The position numbers were made by a program, and so were the translations under genes. The notes under the pieces were generated by a model. It saw nothing but the letters and a program-made list of their open reading frames with translations, searched no databases and was not told the origin of the DNA. Shown here in pieces: positions 1 through 9,882 of a DNA stretch of 64,000 bases. Numbering within the stretch: the first letter of the stretch is position 1; every line of letters starts with the position of its first letter. The DNA is from CAYNRE01 sp964399535 (GTDB lineage Bacteria > Planctomycetota > Planctomycetia > Pirellulales > CAYNRE01): assembly GCA_964399535.1 (NCBI GenBank), contig CAYNRE010000055.1:62001-126000 (forward strand), given 5' to 3'.

Positions 1-390
1 TTTTTGAGCACCCATTGGCCGAACGTGCGGATCTCGATTGAGACGCCCGCCATCCCGTTGGACAAGTTGGCGCACTTTTCGCTCTACACGGGGCTGTCGC
101 TACTGTTGGTTTTGGCGACCGGTCTGCTTTGGTCGCGACGCGACCCGGTTGGGCGCCCGCCGGCGAGCCATGGCTGGCCCCTGGGTTACCTGGCCGTGGC
201 AGCCCTGGTGCTCGCCTATGCCTGTTTCGACGAAGTGACCCAGCCGCTGGTCGATCGCGACTTCGAATGGCTCGACCTGTTGGCCGATTCGCTCGGCCTG
301 GGCCTGGTGCTGGTCGCTGCGCGAGCCTGGTCGGTGTGGCGCACTAGCCTGCTCAAGTATTCCGCGGGCTGCGAGGCCACACGGCTTTGA
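1..390 (+). CDS. VanZ-like family membrane protein (5' partial)
   Basis: The reading frame is open to the left edge, so the start lies outside the window; the first internal start-like codon is a TTG at position 4. The visible 128 residues contain the VanZ-like signature: an Asp-Lys-Leu-Ala-His-Phe segment opening a membrane helix (about residues 20-28), and a later Asp-Glu...Gln...Arg-Asp...Glu-Trp-Leu-Asp-Leu segment before the last helix. Three hydrophobic helices are visible. VanZ-like proteins are integral membrane proteins; the founding member gives low-level teicoplanin resistance, but most homologues have no known role and none is claimed here. The next gene is convergent. Confidence 0.75.
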   Translation, partial: FLSTHWPNVRISIETPAIPLDKLAHFSLYTGLSLLLVLATGLLWSRRDPVGRPPASHGWPLGYLAVAALVLAYACFDEVTQPLVDRDFEWLDLLADSLGLGLVLVAARAWSVWRTSLLKYSAGCEATRL

Positions 391-466
391 TCTCCGCGCG
401 CGGGGCGGTGGCCGCCCCTGAGGGCGCTCGCGGGCTTGTGGCGCGCCCGAGAGGCGGGCGAGCGTG

Positions 467-1870
467 CTACCACGGGGGCTGTTGATTGCGGTAGCTCAGA
501 TCCAACAGCTGCACCGGGTGCGCCACCCACAATCGCTGGCCGCGGTCGCGAGCTTCGCGGGCGATTTGCAAAATGCAGCCGGCGTTGGCCGTCAGCACGG
601 CCTGGGCCCCGGTTTTCAGAACGTTGTCCAGCTTGCGGGCGCTGAGCCGGCCGGCCATTTCCGGCTCGGTCAAGTTGTAGGTGCCGGCCGCTCCGCAACA
701 TAGCTCGCTCTCGGCTAGTTCGACCAGCTTGAGTCCCGGCACTTGGGCCAAGAGGCGCCGCGGCGCTTCGCGAATCTTTTGAGCGTGCGCCAAGTGACAG
801 GCGTCGTGATAGGCCGCCACGATGGGAATGCGACCCTGGGGCGGCACCAACCCCAGCTCGTCGAGAAATTCGGTGATGTCTTTCACTTTGGCAGCGAACT
901 TGGCCCGGCGGGGCTGATCCGGGTCGTTCCAGTGATGGCCGTAGTCTTTCAGCATCGAACCGCAGCCCGCCACGTTGACGATCACCGCGTCGACACTGTC
1001 GACCGAAAAGGCGGCCAGGTTCTGATCGGCCAAGGCGCGGGCAGGCGCGTCGGCCCCGGAGTGAAAATGAATTGCCCCGCAGCAAGCCTGGCCGCGGGGA
1101 ATCACCACGTCGCAGCCGTTCTGTTGCAGCACGCGGGCCGTCGCCCAGTTGGTGGGCTGAAAAATGGCCTCGGCCACGCAACCGGTAAACAGTGCCACCC
1201 GAGCGCGCCGGGGGCCGATGGCGGGCAGGAATTCAGGCAGCGCGGGGGCCGACTCCAGCGGCGGCAGCATGTGCACCAATTGCTTGAGCCGTGGCGAGAG
1301 CAGGCGCGTGAGCCCGAGGGCCTTGGCGAGTTGCAAAATTCCCAGCCGCTGCGCCCAGCGGGCCGGCCACAGCAGGGCCTTGAGCCGCTGGGGGTAGGGG
1401 AACAGCCCGAACAGCACCCAACGATGAAACCAATCGGCGGTTTTCTGTTGGCCTTCCCCTTGGCGCTCCATGGCCACGCGAAACGGTTCGATCAGCTTGC
1501 CGTATTGAACCCCCGAGGGGCAGGCCGTTTCACAGGCCCGGCAGTCCAAGCATAATTCCAGGTGCCGCCGCACCTGTTGCGTTAGGTCGAGCCGGCCGTC
1601 GGTCACGGCCCGCATCAAATAAATTCGCCCGCGGGGGCTGTCGTTCTCGTTACCGAGCTCGAGATAGGTGGGGCAGGCCGAGGTACAGAGCCCACAGTGC
1701 ACGCAGTCGAGAAAGTAACCGTAGTCGATGCCCGAGCCCGGGTTGGGTTCGTGCTGGGAAACGATCGGAAGCGAGCCGTACCCCGAGGCGCCCTTCGGAG
1801 AGGCAGCCGGGCCGGCGTGGCCCGCGGCAGTCGAATCAGCACTGGTGGCGAGCGGAGAAGCCGGGCTCAT
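467..1870 (-). CDS. glcF: Glycolate oxidase iron-sulfur subunit-like protein (GlcF/LutA family)
   Basis: A 467-residue cytoplasmic or membrane-associated electron-transfer subunit. Two ferredoxin-type CxxCxxCxxxC clusters are present (Cys56/59/62/66 and Cys107/110/113/117), each followed by Pro, and then two CCG (cysteine-rich) domains ending in ACCGA (about residue 265) and LCCGA (about residue 400), as in GlcF and other heterodisulfide-reductase-like subunits. The ATG overlaps the stop of the upstream FAD-subunit gene (ATGA at 1867-1870), so the two are translationally coupled. Together they fit a 2-hydroxyacid (glycolate or lactate) dehydrogenase passing electrons to quinone. About 45 residues before the first cluster are low-complexity and poorly conserved, so the true start could be slightly downstream. 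Substrate is inferred from family only. Confidence 0.88.
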   Translation of the reverse strand: MSPASPLATSADSTAAGHAGPAASPKGASGYGSLPIVSQHEPNPGSGIDYGYFLDCVHCGLCTSACPTYLELGNENDSPRGRIYLMRAVTDGRLDLTQQVRRHLELCLDCRACETACPSGVQYGKLIEPFRVAMERQGEGQQKTADWFHRWVLFGLFPYPQRLKALLWPARWAQRLGILQLAKALGLTRLLSPRLKQLVHMLPPLESAPALPEFLPAIGPRRARVALFTGCVAEAIFQPTNWATARVLQQNGCDVVIPRGQACCGAIHFHSGADAPARALADQNLAAFSVDSVDAVIVNVAGCGSMLKDYGHHWNDPDQPRRAKFAAKVKDITEFLDELGLVPPQGRIPIVAAYHDACHLAHAQKIREAPRRLLAQVPGLKLVELAESELCCGAAGTYNLTEPEMAGRLSARKLDNVLKTGAQAVLTANAGCILQIAREARDRGQRLWVAHPVQLLDLSYRNQQPPW

Positions 1871-3114
1871 AGCGGGAAGATAAATCGTCCTGGATTGAGT
1901 ATGTGATGGGGATCGAATTGCCGCTTGATCGCGACCATCGTCGCGCTCGATGGCAGGGTGCCTCCCCAGACCGCTTGCCGGGTCCAGGTGCCCCCTCCGC
2001 CCGAGAGCACCACGGCGCTTCCCCCGGCGGTAATCGCGGTGGGCTGCAGCCGTTTTACCCAGTCGCTCGCCAAGTCGGCCGCGGGGCGGGCAAACTGGGC
2101 TCGCAGGATGCCGTTGCCCGCTTGGCAGGACAAGCTCGCCTCGGGGTCAAGTTCGCGCACCAGGCGAGCCAGCGATACCAAGGCGCTGGGGGGCACACTC
2201 AGTTTCACCACGAGCGGCGCCGCCTCGCTAGTGCCGCCAGAGGGCAGATCGGTTAATCGACGCCACAGGGCCTGGCTGGCCTGGTCCAATACGGTTCGCG
2301 GCGCAAGGGCCCCCAGCGCCCGCCACTCGTCGCCCAGGGCCGAGATCATCCAATCGACCTCGGCCTGGCTTCCTTCGAGGCCGACGACCAGTCGTGCGAT
2401 GCTGCCGCGGCTGGCCGTACCCAGGGCGGGGTCGTCGTTCCAAAGGGGGCCGGCCAGCAACTCGATTGCCGTGGGCGTGATCGACGAGGTGACCAAGGCC
2501 GAGAGCAACATCTCCGCCTCGTCCCAACTGGCCAGGTCGTGGGCCAAATGGGCACAGGCCTGCGGAATCGGCTTTACCTTGAGCGTTACCTGGGTAATCA
2601 CCCCCAGGGTGCCCAGCGAGCCAGTGAGCAGTTTGCAGAAATCGTAACCCGCCACGTTCTTCACGACTCGGCCGCCGCCGTTGAAGGTGACTCCTCGCCC
2701 GTCAACGGCCCGAATGCCGATCACGTAATCGCGTATGGTTCCCTGACCATAGCGGCGCGGCCCGCTGGTGTTGGTGGCGATCACCCCGCCCAGCGTTGCC
2801 CGGTCGGGCTGCGGTACGTCGATGGGCAGCCGTTGTCGTTCCGCCCGGAGCACTTCGTCCAGGGCAGCCATGGTGATTCCGGACTGGACCGTAATGGTCA
2901 TATCGCGGGCCGGGTAGTCGACCACCCGGCTGAGCCCGGTCAGCGAAAGGCCGCGACCGGGGCGTTCGCCTGGCAGCCCCCAGTCGATCCGGGTACGGCC
3001 CCCGAGCGGATACACGGCGGCGTGCTCGGCGTGGCTAGTGCGCAGCAACTGGCCCACGCCGACCTCTTCGGTCGGCTCGACCGTTTCGATTAACTGCAGG
3101 GGCAAGGCGGCCAA
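1867..3114 (-). CDS. FAD-binding oxidoreductase, GlcE/GlcD-like subunit
   Basis: An FAD-linked oxidase of the PCMH/VAO type. The FAD domain shows the PLGGRT segment near the N-terminus, a TLGGVIATNTSGPRRYG pyrophosphate-binding stretch, and VKNVAGYDFCKLLTGSLGTLGVIT, which are hallmark GlcD/GlcE motifs. The C-terminus (HHILNPGRF) is the standard end of the family. I place the start at a TTG at 3114, preceded by GGGAG at ten bases, giving 415 residues, the usual size of GlcE-like proteins. A longer frame upstream to 3345 adds about 77 Arg/Ala/Pro-rich residues without family similarity and would overlap the preceding gene. It is coupled to the Fe-S subunit gene by an ATGA overlap; the substrate is probably glycolate or another 2-hydroxyacid. 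Confidence 0.85.
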   Translation of the reverse strand: MAALPLQLIETVEPTEEVGVGQLLRTSHAEHAAVYPLGGRTRIDWGLPGERPGRGLSLTGLSRVVDYPARDMTITVQSGITMAALDEVLRAERQRLPIDVPQPDRATLGGVIATNTSGPRRYGQGTIRDYVIGIRAVDGRGVTFNGGGRVVKNVAGYDFCKLLTGSLGTLGVITQVTLKVKPIPQACAHLAHDLASWDEAEMLLSALVTSSITPTAIELLAGPLWNDDPALGTASRGSIARLVVGLEGSQAEVDWMISALGDEWRALGALAPRTVLDQASQALWRRLTDLPSGGTSEAAPLVVKLSVPPSALVSLARLVRELDPEASLSCQAGNGILRAQFARPAADLASDWVKRLQPTAITAGGSAVVLSGGGGTWTRQAVWGGTLPSSATMVAIKRQFDPHHILNPGRFIFPL

Positions 3115-3281
3115 GTTCGCGCGGCTCCCGTACAAACGTGGGGCGGTTCGTCTCGAGCAGGCAGCCCGGCCCCGGCCGAGTGCCAAAGGGGCTGCGAGCT
3201 GCCGAGTCGCCCCCAAAGGGACCAGTTTCGCAGATTGATTCCCGCGAAACCAGACCGTGGCCGGGCCAGAGCCGCCCCCCC

Positions 3282-3815
3282 TTAGCGCACCAATCGCCGC
3301 TGCTGTTGGGCATCGCGATGATCGCGTTGGATGCGGGCTACCCAATCGTCGTAGCGGGCCTGAGTGGGAATTTTGGCCAAAATGGCCACGGTCAGCCCCA
3401 CTGCGGCCGCCAGGGCCAGACCTGAGCCTTCCAGCTGAAAGGCGATTAGCGAAAAAAACGCGGCCCCCTCGCAGAGGGCGGCCCCCACGATGCGGGTCGT
3501 TTGGTACAGCCCTGCCAGTTCCGGTGCCGCCACGCCGCCGCTAGGCGCGCCGCCAGGCGGCTTCTGGGCCAGGCCCTGGCGAACCATCAGGGCCGGCACC
3601 ACCAGCGACGCCGTCCAGCCCATGAGTCCGAAACCCACCGCGATGGCGCTCAACAGGCCCAGCCGCTCGAACCGAACGACCGGCTCCTGCCCCAGGGCTC
3701 GCACCAGCAGCGCTACGCCCAGAAAGGCGATGGTGCCCAGGGCCATCGCCGAGACGATGATTTGCAGCGTGCGCACCGGGCCGTACTTGTTGGGCGAATC
3801 CGTGGACTCAATCAC
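3282..3815 (-). CDS. Hypothetical four-helix membrane protein
   Basis: A 177-residue protein starting at GTG (GGAAGG nine bases upstream). It has four hydrophobic segments in two pairs (about residues 17-40, 52-75, 108-128, 133-150) separated by a Pro/Gly-rich loop around residue 85, and ends in a charged Arg/Gln/His tail. The third segment has a Cys-Glu-Gly-Ala-Ala-Phe pattern reminiscent of small planctomycete membrane proteins beside oxidoreductases, but I do not recognise a named family. It is co-directional with the GlcE/GlcF pair (about 170 bases before the chosen GlcE start) and could belong to the same transcript. Confidence 0.65.
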   Translation of the reverse strand: MIESTDSPNKYGPVRTLQIIVSAMALGTIAFLGVALLVRALGQEPVVRFERLGLLSAIAVGFGLMGWTASLVVPALMVRQGLAQKPPGGAPSGGVAAPELAGLYQTTRIVGAALCEGAAFFSLIAFQLEGSGLALAAAVGLTVAILAKIPTQARYDDWVARIQRDHRDAQQQRRLVR

Positions 3816-3869
3816 CCGAGGGGTCCTTCCGATGGGTTTCGAGGATCGCGGCGCGAGCCGGGGGGCTGG

Positions 3870-4898
3870 TCAGTTCTCGTCGGGCTGGAAGAACTTGGCC
3901 GTGCGCTGCAGGGCGCCGGGAATAAACCGCATGGCGGTGTAATGCCCGGCGTCGACCCATTGAATCTCGGGCTCGCCGAACGCCTTCCAGAGCGAGACGG
4001 TGCAGGCGGGGGGTACGACTTCGTCGTGCGAGGCGTTGAGCATCAGAATCTTGCGATCGCGCACGTTTTGCCCGTATTGCACCGGGTCGAACGGCCGCAG
4101 CACCTCGAGCAGCTCTTCCTTGGTCTTGCCCTGGGCCAGCCAGCGCTGGCGCGCCTCGGCCAATTCGGGCAGCCCGTCCGACTCCCAGCCGATTTGGCCC
4201 AAGTCGCCACCGGCCAACATGAGAAACATCTTCTTGAAGCGAGGCTCGGCCGTTCCGGCTAGCGCGCTGGTGATGCCCCCCAGGCTAATGCCCATGATGC
4301 CCAGTTCCTCGGGATCGACCTCGGGCTGGCCTCGCAGCCAGCCCCCCGCCCGGCGAATGTCGAGAATGCCTTGCCGCATGCCCTCGGCGGTTTGGTAGGG
4401 ATCGGTCGAAATCATCTGGATGTCGACACCTGGCTGTTCCCGCTCGCCGTAATAGGGCAGCTTCAGGAACAGGGCCGCCACGTTCGAAAGGGCCAGTTGC
4501 TTGCAGAACATCCGCGAGAGCTCGAAATCGCCCCCCAAAATGTGCAGCACGATCACGCCCGCGTGTTTTCCCTCGCTGCGTGGGCGAAAGTACTCGGTGT
4601 GCACCGTGTTGTTATTGGGGTGCGGGGTCTCGACCGGCGAGGGGAAAGTAACCAACGACAGCTCGTACTTGGGCGAACGGCTGTCGACAAAGGTCTGATG
4701 AAAGGGAAAAGTACCCGCGGGCAGGCGGAAGATTTCGGCCACGATCGACTCGTTGGCTGCCGGCTCGTAGCGGACCTCGCCATCGCGATCGGGAGGCAGG
4801 GTCTCCTCGGCCCTCAGGCGGCCGGCGCCACTGACCAGGACCGCTCCGGCCACGACCACGAGCCACGCCCGACGGATTGCTGGAAACACGCGTTGCAT
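3870..4898 (-). CDS. Exported alpha/beta hydrolase
   Basis: A 342-residue hydrolase with an N-terminal signal peptide (Arg-rich start, hydrophobic core VVVAGAVLVSGAG, cleavage near LRAEE). The nucleophile elbow GISLGG (Ser in GxSxG), an Asp in the ASHDEVVPP segment and His in DAGHYTAM form a plausible catalytic triad. The VIVLHILGG segment is the oxyanion strand. The ATG at 4898 is chosen over an upstream TTG at 4922 because AGGAAAG sits eight bases before it. It is divergent from the GT9 glycosyltransferase gene. Substrate unknown; the fold is similar to acetyl-xylan-esterase-like or dienelactone-hydrolase-like proteins of Planctomycetes. Confidence 0.8.
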   Translation of the reverse strand: MQRVFPAIRRAWLVVVAGAVLVSGAGRLRAEETLPPDRDGEVRYEPAANESIVAEIFRLPAGTFPFHQTFVDSRSPKYELSLVTFPSPVETPHPNNNTVHTEYFRPRSEGKHAGVIVLHILGGDFELSRMFCKQLALSNVAALFLKLPYYGEREQPGVDIQMISTDPYQTAEGMRQGILDIRRAGGWLRGQPEVDPEELGIMGISLGGITSALAGTAEPRFKKMFLMLAGGDLGQIGWESDGLPELAEARQRWLAQGKTKEELLEVLRPFDPVQYGQNVRDRKILMLNASHDEVVPPACTVSLWKAFGEPEIQWVDAGHYTAMRFIPGALQRTAKFFQPDEN

Positions 4899-5065
4899 AC
4901 GAAGATTGCTTTCCTGAATCAAAGAGTCGACTGGGCTGGCCTAGTCGGCCAAGCGGCCGCTGTACTAGGATAACCCCCCAGGGACGGTGGCGGAACGTGC
5001 CAGGAGCCGGCGCCCCCCCTGGGGAGATACCACACGCTCGCCGACGGTGTTTCAAAAGGTTTGCC

Positions 5066-6133
5066 ATGGATTGGCATCCGGCTGCCCCCTTGAACCAGTT
5101 GCAGCCGCGCAGGGTTTGTCTCGTCAAACCCAGCGCCCTGGGCGACGTCGTCCAAACGCTTCCCGTACTCAGCGGGCTGCGAGCGCGTTGGCCCACCGCC
5201 GAATTCTCGTGGGTCATCAACCGCGGCCTGGCCGGTCTGCTGGCCGGTCACCCGGATCTTGCAGAGGTCATTCCGTTTGACCGCTCGGCCCGAGGCTGGC
5301 GGCGGCTGCCAAGCACCTGGACGCTAGCCCGGCGGCTGCGGGCCGCCAAGCCCGACCTGGTGATCGATTTGCAGGGGCTCGCCCGCAGCGGCCTGATGAC
5401 TCGTTGGACTGGTGCCCGGCGCCGGGTCGGTTTCGCCTCCGCGCGGGAGGGCGCTCGTTGGGCCTACACCGACCCGATCGAAACCGCTCCGGGTGAACAA
5501 CCCGCGGTCGATCGTTACTGGACCGTGGCCCGAGCCCTGGGCTGCCAAGGTCCGCCCCCCGCGGCCGTGCTTGGGCTGAGGCCGCACCACGCCCATTGGG
5601 CTCGCCAGGCACTGGCCGGTTTGCCTTACCCGCGCATCTCGATTCACCCGGGCGCCCAGTGGGCTACCAAGCGTTGGCCACCGGAGCACTATGCCGAGCT
5701 GGCCTGCCGGGCGATCACCGATTTCGGCGCGGGTATCGTGTTGGTGGGCGGACCTGGCGAGCAAGGGCTGGCCGAGGCGGTGGCCCAGCGGTGCCCGCGC
5801 GGCATTAAGAACCTGGCCGGCAAGACGGGGCTGTTGGAATTGGCCGGCTTGTTGGCCCAGGTAGACGTGGCGGTCTCCGGCGACACCGGACCGATGCATC
5901 TGGCCGCTGCGATGGGCACCCCGGTGGTGGCCCTGTTTACCTGCACCAGCCCGCGCCGCGCCGGTCCGCACGGCGCGGGCCACCGGGTGGTGGCAACCCG
6001 CCTGCCGTGCGCCGCGAGCTATTTGCGGGAGTGCAGCCACCTGAGCTGTATGCGGGAACTGAGCCCCGGCCGGGTCTGGCCGGCGCTCGAGGCGGCGCTC
6101 GAGGAATGGCGCTCGCGCCGGGTGGCCGGCTGA
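5066..6133 (+). CDS. Glycosyltransferase family 9 (heptosyltransferase-like)
   Basis: A 355-residue GT9 enzyme (ADP-heptose:LPS heptosyltransferase superfamily). The N-terminal Rossmann half begins with VCLVKPSALGDVVQTLPVL, where the Asp of the SxLGD motif is the usual catalytic-region residue, and the C-terminal half contains HPGAQWATKRWP, VGGPGEQ and SGDTGPMHLAAAMGTPVVALF, the nucleotide-sugar-binding signature. The ATG at 5066 is preceded by AAAAGG; about 63 residues of open frame upstream have no family similarity. Role inferred: transfer of a heptose or related sugar onto an envelope glycolipid, consistent with a diderm planctomycete. No other LPS gene is adjacent. Confidence 0.87.
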   Translation: MDWHPAAPLNQLQPRRVCLVKPSALGDVVQTLPVLSGLRARWPTAEFSWVINRGLAGLLAGHPDLAEVIPFDRSARGWRRLPSTWTLARRLRAAKPDLVIDLQGLARSGLMTRWTGARRRVGFASAREGARWAYTDPIETAPGEQPAVDRYWTVARALGCQGPPPAAVLGLRPHHAHWARQALAGLPYPRISIHPGAQWATKRWPPEHYAELACRAITDFGAGIVLVGGPGEQGLAEAVAQRCPRGIKNLAGKTGLLELAGLLAQVDVAVSGDTGPMHLAAAMGTPVVALFTCTSPRRAGPHGAGHRVVATRLPCAASYLRECSHLSCMRELSPGRVWPALEAALEEWRSRRVAG

Positions 6134-6185
6134 TCGAGTCAGGTGGGCGTCGCGAACGGTTTTTCCGCGCTCCCGGCGATGGCCG

Positions 6186-8483
6186 TTAGTGCAGCGAATA
6201 CAAAACCACGTTGATGGCCAGCCGGGCCGCATCTTCGCGTACGTAGCCGCGGCACTCGAGCGATTCGTGATTCTCCAGCGCGCAGCTCAAATCGAGCGGC
6301 GAAAAGACCACCGCGTAGCGCCGGCCCAGCTTGAGTCCCTCGAGCTCGGGCGGGCCCTCGACGACCTGAGCGGCCAGCTTGTCGCCGCCTTTTTCCGGTT
6401 CGCGGTGGCGTACCTGGCGCACGTCGAACCCGTTGAACTGCGAAGAGAACAGCGGGTCGCTCACCGGAATTCGTTCCAGGGGCTGGTCTGGAAACAGTTC
6501 CGCCATTTCGCGGCGAAACGCCCGGGCAAAAGGTTCGCTGGCGCAAATGGCGTCGGCCAGCACCGTGCCCCCCCGTTCCAGATAGGTTTTCAACTGCACC
6601 CGCTCGGCCTCGGACAGGCGAAAATCGTTGCGGCCGTGAAACAGCACCAGGTGATACTGGAACAGCGCCGGATCGGTGATCGCCAGGTCGTGCTTATCGG
6701 TATCGATTCGCATCCCCAGTTGACGGATCAAGGCGTTTTGCAGCGAAACGAGTGCCCCCGGAGCCGAGTCCCATCCGCCGCCGTGGCGCAGCCGGGCCAA
6801 CTCGAGCGTGGCCCGGCGAAACGCCTCGGGTTTGTTCTCGCCGGGCCTGCCGCCGTCGGGCAGAAGCTCGAGCTTGTACTTCACCTCGCGGTTGGTGGCG
6901 TAGGCCAGCACATTGATGCCGATGGAGTTGGCCGTGATGATGTCGGCTCGAAAGCGCGGCGGCACCGATTCGCCGGGACCGGCGCCGGCCAGCTCCCAGT
7001 AACACGAAACATCGGTGGGGCAGTACATCACGCTGGTTCGGCAGCCGGCCTCGAGCCCCCAGAGGGGCACTTTTTGCGGATCGATCGGTTCCTCGGCGCG
7101 CCAGACGGGGTGTTCCGGCGGCAGTAGCCGCAGCTCGTACTGCGGCTCGGGAAACACCCGCTTGATAAGCTGGCGAAAGCCTTGGTCGAAGGCATCCCCC
7201 TGACAGCAGCTTTCCGCCAGGAGAAAGCCGCCTCGGTCGATGTACTCGCGCAGCCGCCGGCATTGTTCGTCGCTCAGCTCGAGAGGTTCACGGCCGTGGA
7301 GGAACAACAGCGGGGCTTCCAGCAAATCGTCGGCCGTGGCCGCTGCGACGTCGATTACCTGCCAGGAGAGGTCGCGCTTCCAGCGCGATTCCACGTAGCT
7401 GGTCAAATTGGCGACGTCGTGGCGATGGGGGTTCCAATCGTCCGAGCGGCCATGCTCGAGCTTGGCCAGCAGCACCGGCCGCCGGCCCTTGGCCAGAAAC
7501 AACAGGGCCAGGCTGGTTCCGATTTGCGGCACGCTCTCTTGCCCCCCCACCCCCTTCCAAAATCCCCCCAAGGGGTCCTGGTTCCCCAACAGATGCTCGC
7601 AACCCTCGCGATACCAATCGTGCCCGCCAATGGTGCGCTGGGCCGACATCCGGCCGACGCGTTCCAGGGCATATAGGTAATAAAGCAGCCAGGCATTGCC
7701 GCCGGGGTTCCCCTTAACCGTAAAGCGGCGGCCGAGCCAGTCGAGTCCCCGGTCGACCGCCGAGTTCTGCTCCTGCTGGCCGCAACAAACCAACCGGCCG
7801 TCGACAATCCGGGCGTCGGCCGGGCTGAGTTTTTGCGAAAGGATCAGGGCCGAGGCCAGCCCGGCACAGGTCATGCTCCCGGTGCCGCCGGGCTCTTGGA
7901 CCCGATAGCCCCACGAGCCATCGCCGTTTTGCCCGTCGAGCCAATAGTTTTGGGCCAGGCGCCAGCAGCGGTCGCTGGCGCTAATGCCCACGCGGTCGGC
8001 CTCGTACAGTGCCAGCAGGGCGAACTGGCTGTTGGAGTTATCCGGCGTGGCCCCGGGATAGCTCCACCCCCCTTTGCCATTGCCACCGGTTTCTTGGATC
8101 GATTCGAGCCAGGCCACGTTGCGCTGGATGAGCAACCGGTGCCGCTCGGGATGAGCCAGGCAAAGCACCATCGTCTGAAGCGACGTGGCGTAGGTTCGCG
8201 AGGGGGGGAGCAGACGCAGGTAGTTCAGGCTTTTCACCATCTGCGGGTCGTCGGGCGAGACCCCGCAGTTGAGCAAAGCCAGGGCACACAGGGCGGTGAC
8301 CCCGCCCGGCTGGGCGTCGATATCGTTCCAGCGGCCGTTGGGGGCCTGGGCGCGGCGCAGGTACTGCACTCCCCGCTCGATGGCCAACCGCACTTGCTCG
8401 GCATCGACCTGGGCTCGGGCTTGCCCGGTGGGGCCGGCGAGGATCAGCACGCTGCACAGTCCGGCCAGAGGCCACCACCGCAT
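6186..8483 (-). CDS. DUF4159 protein with N-terminal terpenoid-cyclase-like toroid
   Basis: A 765-residue exported protein. After a signal peptide (about residues 1-24, cleavage near QARAQ) comes an alpha/alpha-toroid of squalene/prenyltransferase-like repeats (about 30-340; recurring GV.YLRRAQ.PNG.W, GGWSYPG, GSWGYRV). Then follow two copies of a DUF4159-like module (about 350-500 and 540-760), each with a FLHGREP/LFHGRNDFRLS strand and a RGGFLLAE/RGGTVLADA strand, the fold being glutamine-amidotransferase-like. It lies divergently beside the MoxR-DUF58-BatA operon, its usual partner set in Planctomycetes. Function unknown; probably part of an envelope-associated MoxR chaperone system. Confidence 0.82.
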   Translation of the reverse strand: MRWWPLAGLCSVLILAGPTGQARAQVDAEQVRLAIERGVQYLRRAQAPNGRWNDIDAQPGGVTALCALALLNCGVSPDDPQMVKSLNYLRLLPPSRTYATSLQTMVLCLAHPERHRLLIQRNVAWLESIQETGGNGKGGWSYPGATPDNSNSQFALLALYEADRVGISASDRCWRLAQNYWLDGQNGDGSWGYRVQEPGGTGSMTCAGLASALILSQKLSPADARIVDGRLVCCGQQEQNSAVDRGLDWLGRRFTVKGNPGGNAWLLYYLYALERVGRMSAQRTIGGHDWYREGCEHLLGNQDPLGGFWKGVGGQESVPQIGTSLALLFLAKGRRPVLLAKLEHGRSDDWNPHRHDVANLTSYVESRWKRDLSWQVIDVAAATADDLLEAPLLFLHGREPLELSDEQCRRLREYIDRGGFLLAESCCQGDAFDQGFRQLIKRVFPEPQYELRLLPPEHPVWRAEEPIDPQKVPLWGLEAGCRTSVMYCPTDVSCYWELAGAGPGESVPPRFRADIITANSIGINVLAYATNREVKYKLELLPDGGRPGENKPEAFRRATLELARLRHGGGWDSAPGALVSLQNALIRQLGMRIDTDKHDLAITDPALFQYHLVLFHGRNDFRLSEAERVQLKTYLERGGTVLADAICASEPFARAFRREMAELFPDQPLERIPVSDPLFSSQFNGFDVRQVRHREPEKGGDKLAAQVVEGPPELEGLKLGRRYAVVFSPLDLSCALENHESLECRGYVREDAARLAINVVLYSLH

Positions 8484-8735
8484 CGACCCAACCGCCTCTC
8501 ACCGGGGCGCGCTCCTGGCTCCGCCCGCCTCCCTGGCGAGCGCCGCTTGGTGCATCGTACCCCCTGGCCCGTGGCGGCCACAACGCCGAAGCCGACCACC
8601 CTTTGCCGCATCGGCGCGCGAGCGATAGAATTCGCTGTCGGCCATCGTTTCCGGTCCTTAAGCGGGCCCGCCCCGCGGCGGGACCGCTTGGTGGGTCGTT
8701 CTTCCTTCGGAGCTCGCTTCGGGCGACCGTGTCGC

Positions 8736-9764
<1,029 letters not shown>

Positions 9765-9882
9765 CCGGGGCGCCGGCCGCGCGGCTTCCCCGCGACCCCA
9801 GCCCCGCGCCGACCACTCGCGGCCGACGTGGCTTTTCGATCGCTTCTCTCAACCAGGCCGCCCGGCGGCCCGTGGTGGCCCG

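Noticed and set aside
216..1181. Long minus-strand frame antisense to the VanZ-like and Fe-S subunit genes
   Set aside because: Arg/Ala/Gly/Pro-rich composition without domains, overlapping clear genes; typical GC-rich shadow.
3115..3345. N-terminal extension of the GlcE-like protein
   Set aside because: Low-complexity residues, overlap with the preceding gene, and a better TTG start with GGGAG at 3114.
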